In this document: piece by piece, positions 28,578-35,128 of the stretch | Layout: the number at the start of each line of letters is the position of its first letter | Position numbering within the stretch: the first letter of the stretch is position 1 | Assembly (NCBI RefSeq): GCF_036855935.1 | Contig: NZ_JASPFK010000001.1 | Span: 2,668,501-2,732,500 of the forward strand | Reading direction: 5' to 3' | Source of the DNA: Sphingomonas sp. LR60 | GTDB taxonomy: Bacteria > Pseudomonadota > Alphaproteobacteria > Sphingomonadales > Sphingomonadaceae | Length of the DNA: 64,000 nucleotides | Made by a program: the position numbers and the translations under genes | The notes under the pieces: model-generated | Database searches by the model: none | What the model was told of the DNA's origin: nothing | Seen by the model: the letters and a program-made list of their open reading frames with translations, nothing else

Positions 28578-30185
28578 ATGTTTCGTCAATTGGTTACGCC
28601 TGTAGCCGACAATCTACCCCTATCGTTCCTGCTGGCAACGCTGCCGATCATGACGGTGCTGCTGCTGCTCGGCGTGGTGCGTCGTCCGGCGTGGCAGGCG
28701 TCGCTCGCGGGCGTGGCGGTCGCGCTGCTGCTGGCGGTGACCGTCTGGCGATTGCCGGTGGGCATGGCGCTCAACAGCCTCGCGGCCGGCGCCACCTTCG
28801 CCGCCTGGCCCGTGATGTGGATCGTGCTCAACGCGCTGCTGCTGTACAATGTCGCGGTCGCCTCGGGCAGCTTCGCGGCGTTCAGCGACTGGATGGTGAG
28901 GCACCTTCCGAACGATCGCCGCGTCGCGTTGATCGTCATCGGTTTTTCGTTCGGCTGCCTGCTGGAAGGCGTCGCCGGGTTCGGGACGCCGATCGCGATC
29001 ACGAGCGCCTTGCTCATCACGCTTGGCTTTCCCGCGGTCGAGGCGATCGTCTTCACGTTGATGTTCAATACCGCGCCGGTGGCGTTCGGCGCGCTCGGCT
29101 CGCCGATCATCACCTTGGGCGCGGTCACGCAATTGCCCGACGTGGCGCTGGGCGCGATGGTCGGACGGCAATTACCCATTATCGCGCTGCTGCTGCCCTT
29201 CTACGTCATCGCGGTCTATGGCGGGGTCCGCGCGATCCGCGGCGTGTGGCCGGTGCTGCTGGTCGCGGGCGGATCATTCGCGTCGATGCAATTCCTGTCG
29301 TCCAATTTCCTCGGCTATGCACTGACCGACGTGCTGTCGTCGCTGGCGTCGCTGATCTGCACCTTGTTGTTCGTGAAGCTGTGGCGCTTCGCCCCCGATC
29401 CCGCCTTCGCGCTGCGCAACGTCGCGCCCGATCAGGCGCCGGCGCCCGCGCCTGCGAGCAACGGCCTCAAGGGGTGGCTGCCATGGATCGTGCTGTCGGT
29501 GACGGTGATCCTGTGGGTGCACCTGAAGGTGAATGCGATCGGCGAGACGAAGCTGGAGTGGCCGGGGCTCCACAATGCGATCTTCATCACCACCTATGGC
29601 AAGGCCTATGCCGCGATCTGGAGCTTCCAGCCGCTCGCGACCGGGACCGCGATCCTCGTCGCGACCGTCATCACCGCTTTGCTCGTCCGGCTGTCGCCCG
29701 CGCAACTCGCCGCCGCCGCGAAGCGCACCTTGCGCCAGATCCGCCTGCCGCTCGCCACGACGATGACGATCGTCGGCCTCGCCTATCTGATGAACTATTC
29801 GGGCATGGCCTATACGCTGGGCGTCGGGGTCGCCTCGGTCGGGCCGCTGTTCCCCTTGCTATCGGCCTTCCTCGGCTGGCTGGCGGTGTTCCTGTCGGGT
29901 AGCGACACGTCCGGCAATGCGCTGTTCGGCAATCTGCAGGTCGTGGCGGCACGCCAGCTCGATCTCAACCCGGTGCTGATGGCCGCCACCAACGCCTCGG
30001 GCGGGGTGCTGGGCAAGATGATCTCGCCGCAGAATATCGCCACCGGCACCAGCACCACCGACTGCCGCGGACAGGAAGGAGCGATCCTCGCGCGGACCTT
30101 CAAGCACAGCGTGTTCCTGACGCTGGTGCTGGGCGTGATCGTGATGATCCAGCAGCATCTGCTGCCATGGATGATCCCGTCGTGA
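28578..30185 (+). CDS. L-lactate permease family transporter (LctP/GlcA type)
   Basis: 535 residues from the ATG at 28578, preceded by GAGAGGAATGGT. About 13 hydrophobic segments. Family signatures: LLEGVAGFGTPIAITSALL, NTAPVAFGALGSPIITLGAV, FLSGSDTSGNALFGNLQVVAA and ISPQNIATGTSTTDCRGQEG, the last two being hallmark loops of LctP. Members carry lactate, glycolate or related 2-hydroxy acids with protons across the inner membrane. Next to hydroxypyruvate/glycerate enzymes, a C3 hydroxyacid such as glycerate is a plausible cargo. Stop overlaps the next gene. Confidence 0.93.
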   Translation: MFRQLVTPVADNLPLSFLLATLPIMTVLLLLGVVRRPAWQASLAGVAVALLLAVTVWRLPVGMALNSLAAGATFAAWPVMWIVLNALLLYNVAVASGSFAAFSDWMVRHLPNDRRVALIVIGFSFGCLLEGVAGFGTPIAITSALLITLGFPAVEAIVFTLMFNTAPVAFGALGSPIITLGAVTQLPDVALGAMVGRQLPIIALLLPFYVIAVYGGVRAIRGVWPVLLVAGGSFASMQFLSSNFLGYALTDVLSSLASLICTLLFVKLWRFAPDPAFALRNVAPDQAPAPAPASNGLKGWLPWIVLSVTVILWVHLKVNAIGETKLEWPGLHNAIFITTYGKAYAAIWSFQPLATGTAILVATVITALLVRLSPAQLAAAAKRTLRQIRLPLATTMTIVGLAYLMNYSGMAYTLGVGVASVGPLFPLLSAFLGWLAVFLSGSDTSGNALFGNLQVVAARQLDLNPVLMAATNASGGVLGKMISPQNIATGTSTTDCRGQEGAILARTFKHSVFLTLVLGVIVMIQQHLLPWMIPS

Positions 30186-30952
30186 AGCGCGTCGCGCTCG
30201 CCGCGCTGCTGCTCGCGGGATGCGCGCACGGGGGCGACTATCTTCCTCGCTTCGCCGCGGCCGAGCGACAATCGCTGCCGTTTGCGCCGATCACCGCGAC
30301 ACATGCAGATACGACGATGGCGGAAGCCTATCGCCTGCAACGCCGCTACGTCGCGATGCGGCGGCGGTCGGGCGACCGCATTGCCGGGTACAAGGGCGGG
30401 CTGATGTCGCAGGCCTCGCTGGCCGGACGTGGGGTGCGCGAGCCGCTGGTCGGCGTGCTCTTCGCCGCCGGGAGCGCCGATGATGGAGGGACGGTGTCGC
30501 TATGCGGATACAGGCGCGCCGCCTTCGAGCTGAAGCTGGGCCACCGTGACGGGCAGGTGCTGCCGGTCATCGACCTGCCCGATATCGCCTATCGCGACCC
30601 CGATCATTATGGCGCGGTCGACATGGTCGCGGCGAACATTTCCGCAGCGCGCTATGTACGTGGCGTGGCGCAAGCGGCGGACGGGCGCGACCTCGATGCG
30701 CTGCGCGTCACGCTGCGCCGGGATGGAGAAATGATCGCCTCCGGGGTGTCGGGGGAGTCGCTGGGCGGGCAAATCGCGAGCCACGCCACGGTGCGCGATC
30801 TGGCAGTGCGGGCCGGTTATGCGCCGCGCCCGGCCGACTTGATCGTCACGGGGAAGATCGGCGATCGTGGCTGGTTGCTGCCCGGGCGCTACGTCGCGGA
30901 TTACGGGGCGCTGGGGCGGGTGACGTTCACCGTCGCGGCGTGCGCGGCGTAG
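30182..30952 (+). CDS. Lipoprotein with 2-keto-4-pentenoate hydratase/FAH-type fold
   Basis: 256 residues from the GTG at 30182, which overlaps the permease stop (GTGA) and gives VKRVALAALLLAGCAHG, a textbook lipoprotein signal with LAGC lipobox; an ATG at 30167 is possible. The body resembles MhpD-type hydratases: EAYRLQRRYVAM, GDRIAGYKGGLMSQASL (cf. the IGYKVG loop), VREPLVGVLF, a central AAFELKLGHRDGQVLPVIDLPD, and NISAARYVRGV. Such enzymes are normally cytosolic, so a lipid-anchored periplasmic version is unusual. Catalytic residues may differ, and it could be a binding protein. Permease coupling suggests a role in the same pathway. Confidence 0.75.
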   Translation: MKRVALAALLLAGCAHGGDYLPRFAAAERQSLPFAPITATHADTTMAEAYRLQRRYVAMRRRSGDRIAGYKGGLMSQASLAGRGVREPLVGVLFAAGSADDGGTVSLCGYRRAAFELKLGHRDGQVLPVIDLPDIAYRDPDHYGAVDMVAANISAARYVRGVAQAADGRDLDALRVTLRRDGEMIASGVSGESLGGQIASHATVRDLAVRAGYAPRPADLIVTGKIGDRGWLLPGRYVADYGALGRVTFTVAACAA

Positions 30953-30974
30953 AGGGTGATTCCATCCAAGCTAG

Positions 30975-31145
30975 AGTTTGATCCAGCTGACTTGAACCAT
31001 CCCTGTTTGTACCCCGGCGAAGGCCCGGGCCCAAGTGGAAAGGCTTAGGAGATGGAGTGCGACGCACATCGATAGCGTCCCCCAGCTGGGCCCCGGCCTT
31101 CGCCGGGGTACACATGGAAATGGTTCAAGCCAGCTGGGTTAAACT
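30975..31145. repeat. Palindromic repeat family B, complete copy
   Basis: The 171-bp element begins AGTTTGATCCAGCTGACTTG and ends in its near-complement CAAGCCAGCTGGGTTAAACT. Inside are CCCCGGCGAAGGC and GCCTTCGCCGGGG arms. Positions 30980-31113 closely match 7340-7473, including the unpaired GGAGATGGAGTGCGACGCAC core. This copy keeps both ends and so shows the element's borders. It occupies most of the gap 30953-31199. Confidence 0.82.
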
Positions 31146-31199
31146 ACGGCATCCGCTTGCCGTCATGCCGGACAACGGGATCGGGCAAGCGCCTGATCG

Positions 31200-31994
31200 T
31201 CACGCCTCGGCGGCGCGCGCCTTCTTCGTTGCGACGATATCGCCGCGTGCCAGCCGGCGAATGCTCGCCTCCAGCCGCCGTTCGGCCTCGTAGATCTCGC
31301 GCTGCGTCCGCATCGCGGTGGTCATGTGCAACCGCGCCGCGTCGCGCGCGCCTTCCACGTCACCCGCCATGATCGCGTCGTAGATCGCCTGATGCTCGCG
31401 CAGCTGCGAATCCTTCTCGCGGCGATGCTCGTAGAGGTTCTTGCGATTGAGATAGACGTTCGACCGCAAGATGCTCTCGATGCTGCGCATGAAGTGCATC
31501 ATCATGAGATTGTGGCTCGCCTCGTAGATGGCGAAGTGAAATTCGGCGTCGGTGCGCGCGATCTCGTCGACGTCCTGCGCCTCATGCGCGACCGTCATCG
31601 CCTGGAAACAGCGCGTGATCGCCTCGCGGTCGACCGAGGAGGCGCGCTCGGCCGCGAAGGCGGCGGCGGCCGCTTCCATTTCGGCGCGCAGCTCCAGACA
31701 ATCGATCCGTGCCTCGGGCGTGTCCATCAGTTGCAGCAGCGGATCGCGCAGGCTCTTGCCGATCTGGTTGCTGACGTGCGCGACGCCCTGCGCATTGGTG
31801 GTCAGGAAGCCGGCGGCGATCAGCTTGTCGAGTGCTTCGCGCAGCGACGGACGCGACACGTCGAGCTTCGCCGACAGCTCGCGCTCGGACAATAGCCGCT
31901 CGCCGGGGCGCAGCGAGCCCTCGAGGATCATCTGCTGGACATGTTCGGCGATCGCATCGGCCAGTTTGGCGGGCCGAATGGAGGGTGCGTTCAT
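31200..31994 (-). CDS. FadR/GntR-family transcriptional regulator
   Basis: 264 residues. The winged helix-turn-helix is at about 8-76: KLADAIAEHVQQMILEGSLRPGERLLSERELSAKLDVSRPSLREAL. An all-helical FCD ligand-binding domain follows, with metal-type ligands in RTDAEFHFAIYEASHN and REHQAIYDAIMAGD. FCD regulators such as LldR, GlcC and PdhR bind small carboxylic acids and repress uptake and catabolic genes. This fits the lactate/glycolate-type permease and glycerate pathway here. It is the last gene of the leftward operon from the TonB receptor; no separate site is seen before it. Confidence 0.93.
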   Translation of the reverse strand: MNAPSIRPAKLADAIAEHVQQMILEGSLRPGERLLSERELSAKLDVSRPSLREALDKLIAAGFLTTNAQGVAHVSNQIGKSLRDPLLQLMDTPEARIDCLELRAEMEAAAAAFAAERASSVDREAITRCFQAMTVAHEAQDVDEIARTDAEFHFAIYEASHNLMMMHFMRSIESILRSNVYLNRKNLYEHRREKDSQLREHQAIYDAIMAGDVEGARDAARLHMTTAMRTQREIYEAERRLEASIRRLARGDIVATKKARAAEA

Positions 31995-32058
31995 CGGGGT
32001 GCGCCTGAAAACATGATGCAGATATAGCGCTGCCCGTGCGCCGCTGGAAGCGGCGACG

Positions 32059-34200
32059 TCAGCCGTGCAGCAGCACCGCCTCGAACGCGCCGACCGGCGG
32101 CAGATCGAGCCACGTCAGCCCGGCAGCATCGGACACGGACGATGCAGCCAGTGCCTGTCCGCCGACCAGGGCCCGCGCGCCGGACACGCCGCCGCGGACG
32201 CCGAGCCGCAAGCCGTGCAGCGCGGGCGGCGGCGCATAATGCGTGTTCCGCTGCCCCGCGTAATTCACCAAGGTCAGCAGCGATGCGCCATCGGGACGAT
32301 TCATCACCATCAGCTCGACCGGACCGTCGCCGGCCAGCACGAAGCGTGGCGCGGGCGCGTGGCGGGCGATCAGCCGCTCGATCAGCTCGCGATGCACCGG
32401 CAAGCCATCGCGGAGATAATGCCAGCCGACGAACCACGGGATGTGCGCGGCATGTCCCTTGCCATGCGCGCGCACCGAGACGCCGGGATCGCGGCGCGGC
32501 GCCGTGCCGGGGATCGCATAGCTGAATTCAGGCGGACCGTACCGCTGATCGGGCGCGAAACGCATCAGCGTCTCGGCATCGGCGCGGGCGGTGCCGCCGG
32601 CGTAGACGCCGTCGAGCGGAACGCGGCCGGTCACCTTCAGCGTGCTGACCTTCGGGTCAAGCGTCCAGCCGTGGATCGGCTGCGGCGCGGTATAACGGGC
32701 GAGCGGGAAGCAGGCGAGCGGCACCGTTGCCCGCGGCTTACCGCGCTCGTCGAACGCGCCGGGCATGGCGGTCGCGATCAACAGTCCGCCCCGCTCGACG
32801 AAGCGGTCGAGCGCTGCCGCCTCCGCATCCGACAGCATCATCGCGTTGGGGAGGACGATGACGTCGAACCCTGCGTTCAGGTCGGTCGTGCCATCGGCGA
32901 CCCGCGCGTCGCTAACGAAACGGAACGGGATCCGCGCGTCGACCAGCGCGCCGTAGAGCCCGCGCCCCTCCGCGGCCTGCCACGCGGCATAGGGAGTCAT
33001 CCCCGCCAGCCGGGCCGACGCGCCCGATTGATAAAGGCCGACGCGCGCGGACTCGGCCATTCCCGCATAGGCCCCTTCGTTCGCGGCGCGCCATTTGAAC
33101 AGCCGCGAGACCGGCGGCAGGTAGGTCGGGTCGTCCTGGTCGGCGAGCGTGCCCATCAGGTAGAGGTCGAGCTTCGCGCCGACCCCCATCGCCTGCGCCA
33201 TGCGGTTCTCGTGATAGGCGGCGGTTTCGGTCACTTGGCGCCACGGATAGTCGATGTGCGCGGTGGAGGTCGACGACCAGGGCTTGCCGGGGCTGCGCGC
33301 GAGGGCAGCGCGGCATTGCTCGCCGGATTGATACGCCCATTCCGGGCCGGTGCGATCGACGCGGCGCTGCACCTCGCCGCGCCCGACCTGCTCGACGCTG
33401 TCGTGCTGCGCGATCGGCACACCGGGCGCCAGCGTGGCGATGTGAGCGGAGATGCGGCGGCGCAGTGCCTCCGACGTGCGCGCCTGGAACGCGAGGTAAT
33501 CGGGCCAGGCCGGATCGCCATAGCCTTCCTTCGCGGGCAGCTCGCGCCCGTACATCTCGCGGAACACGCGCCGGCAATTCCCGCACACGCAGATGCCGTG
33601 GTCGACATTGGCGTAGTCGGTGCGCGGATAGCCGGTCATGTTAAAGAAGATGCCGTCGGGCTTGTAGCGGGTCAGTCCCTCGCCGAGCAGCCGCAGCCCA
33701 TAGTCCTGCGCCCAGCCGCCGTTCGGACACGCCTGATAGGTGCCGGCGAACGCGCGCGGGGTGCCGTCGCGATTCTGCATGAACCAGTCGGGGTGCGCGT
33801 CATAGACCGGCTGCATCGCCTTGGAGAGATCGAAGCGCCCGATATAGGCCAGCCCCTCGTCATGCGCGGCGGCGATCATCTCGCGTACGAAGTCACCGCG
33901 GCCCATATACGGGTTGCGCCGTTGATAGGGCAGTCTGGTGGGGTAGAAAGCGACGATCCCGCCGATGTTCGAGACGATGACGTTGCCGCCGAAGTCGCGG
34001 ATCGCGCGCGCGATCGTGCGCGGGTCCTCGCGGATGTCGATCTCGCGCAAATTGGTCTGGACGATGCGATAATCCTGCAACCACCAGCGCCTGGGATCGA
34101 ATGTGCCACCGGTCCGCGGCGACTGCGCCAGCGCGCCGCCGGCTACGCCCAGCCCGGCCAGCGACAGCGTCTGGAGCGCGAGGCGCCGCGAGACGGTCAC
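32059..34200 (-). CDS. Tat-exported glycosidase-like protein, paralogue of the 26121 gene
   Basis: 713 residues from a GTG at 34200 that overlaps the preceding stop (GTGA). TVSRRLALQTLSLAGLGVAGGALA is a Tat signal. The TIM-barrel part parallels the other paralogue: NIGGIVAFYPTRLPYQRRNPYM, GLAYIGRFDLSKAMQPVY, YKPDGIFFNMTGYPRTDYAN, CVCGNCRRVF. A flavodoxin-like domain follows (VIVLPNAMMLSDAEAAALDRFV, GGLLIATAMPGAFDERG), then a beta domain. The conserved Cys pair in xCxxCRxxF is shared with the paralogue. It probably acts in the periplasm on the same substrate class, perhaps at a different step. Function is inferred from fold only. Confidence 0.8.
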   Translation of the reverse strand: MTVSRRLALQTLSLAGLGVAGGALAQSPRTGGTFDPRRWWLQDYRIVQTNLREIDIREDPRTIARAIRDFGGNVIVSNIGGIVAFYPTRLPYQRRNPYMGRGDFVREMIAAAHDEGLAYIGRFDLSKAMQPVYDAHPDWFMQNRDGTPRAFAGTYQACPNGGWAQDYGLRLLGEGLTRYKPDGIFFNMTGYPRTDYANVDHGICVCGNCRRVFREMYGRELPAKEGYGDPAWPDYLAFQARTSEALRRRISAHIATLAPGVPIAQHDSVEQVGRGEVQRRVDRTGPEWAYQSGEQCRAALARSPGKPWSSTSTAHIDYPWRQVTETAAYHENRMAQAMGVGAKLDLYLMGTLADQDDPTYLPPVSRLFKWRAANEGAYAGMAESARVGLYQSGASARLAGMTPYAAWQAAEGRGLYGALVDARIPFRFVSDARVADGTTDLNAGFDVIVLPNAMMLSDAEAAALDRFVERGGLLIATAMPGAFDERGKPRATVPLACFPLARYTAPQPIHGWTLDPKVSTLKVTGRVPLDGVYAGGTARADAETLMRFAPDQRYGPPEFSYAIPGTAPRRDPGVSVRAHGKGHAAHIPWFVGWHYLRDGLPVHRELIERLIARHAPAPRFVLAGDGPVELMVMNRPDGASLLTLVNYAGQRNTHYAPPPALHGLRLGVRGGVSGARALVGGQALAASSVSDAAGLTWLDLPPVGAFEAVLLHG

Positions 34201-35090
34201 GCCTCGACCTTCGCGATCGCATGGTCCGCCAGCGCCTCCAGCGCCTGGACCATCGCCGAATGATCCCACTCCGCCCCGCCGCGCGCGACGCAGGCGCTGA
34301 ACAATTGCTGCGCCGACGCGGTGTGCGGCAGCGCAAGGCCCAGCGCGCGCGCGCTCGACAGCGCGAGGTTGAGGTCCTTCTGGTGCAAGGCGATGCGGAA
34401 GCCGGGGGCGAAGGTGCGGTCGATCATCCGCTGCCCATGCACCTCCAGCACGCGGGAGGCGGCGAACCCGCCCATCAACGCGGCCCGCACCTTGTCGGGA
34501 TCGACCCCTGCCCTGGACGCGAACAACAGCGCCTCGGCGACCGCCTCGATATTGAGCGCGACGATGATCTGGTTGGCGACCTTTGCGACCTGGCCCGCGC
34601 CGACGTCGCCGACATGCGTGACGTTCTTGCCCATCACCTCGAACAGCGGCGCGACGCGCGCGAAGGCCGCCTGACTGCCGCCACACATGATCGTCAGCGT
34701 CGCCGCCTTCGCCCCGACCTCGCCGCCCGAGACCGGCGCATCGACATAGTCGCCGCCCGCCGCCGCGACGCGCGCGGCGAAGTCGCGGGTCGCGATCGGG
34801 TCGATCGAGCTCATGTCGACGACGCAGGTGCCGGGGCGCAGTCCGGCGACGACGCCCTGCTCGCCGAACAGCGCGCGGTCGACGTCGGGCGTGTCGGGCA
34901 GCATCAGGATCACGACCTCGGCTTCGGCGGCGAGATCGCGCACCGACTCACAGACCGTCGCCCCGCCGGCCACCAACTCCTCCGGCACGGGCGAGCGATG
35001 CCGCACCAGCAGGAGTTCATGCCCCGCCGCCTGCAGATGCCCGGCCATCGGCCGCCCCATGATCCCGGTGCCGACAAAGCCGATCTTCAT
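34197..35090 (-). CDS. 2-hydroxy-3-oxopropionate (tartronate semialdehyde) reductase family
   Basis: 297 residues of the beta-hydroxyacid dehydrogenase family. NAD(P)-binding GFVGTGIMGRPMAGHL at residues 4-19, substrate motif DAPVSGGEVGAKAATLTIM near 116, the catalytic lysine in GQVAKVANQIIV near 170, and ALHQKDLNLALSSA. Its closest look is GarR/GlxR, which reduces tartronate semialdehyde to glycerate. That step links the isomerase and the glycerate kinase 8-10 kb away. Stop overlaps the glycosidase-like gene start. It could instead act on another 3-hydroxyacid, but the context favours tartronate semialdehyde. Confidence 0.9.
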   Translation of the reverse strand: MKIGFVGTGIMGRPMAGHLQAAGHELLLVRHRSPVPEELVAGGATVCESVRDLAAEAEVVILMLPDTPDVDRALFGEQGVVAGLRPGTCVVDMSSIDPIATRDFAARVAAAGGDYVDAPVSGGEVGAKAATLTIMCGGSQAAFARVAPLFEVMGKNVTHVGDVGAGQVAKVANQIIVALNIEAVAEALLFASRAGVDPDKVRAALMGGFAASRVLEVHGQRMIDRTFAPGFRIALHQKDLNLALSSARALGLALPHTASAQQLFSACVARGGAEWDHSAMVQALEALADHAIAKVEA

Positions 35091-35128
35091 GCGCTGTACC
35101 TCGAATGTGGAAGGGTCATTGTCGCCGT

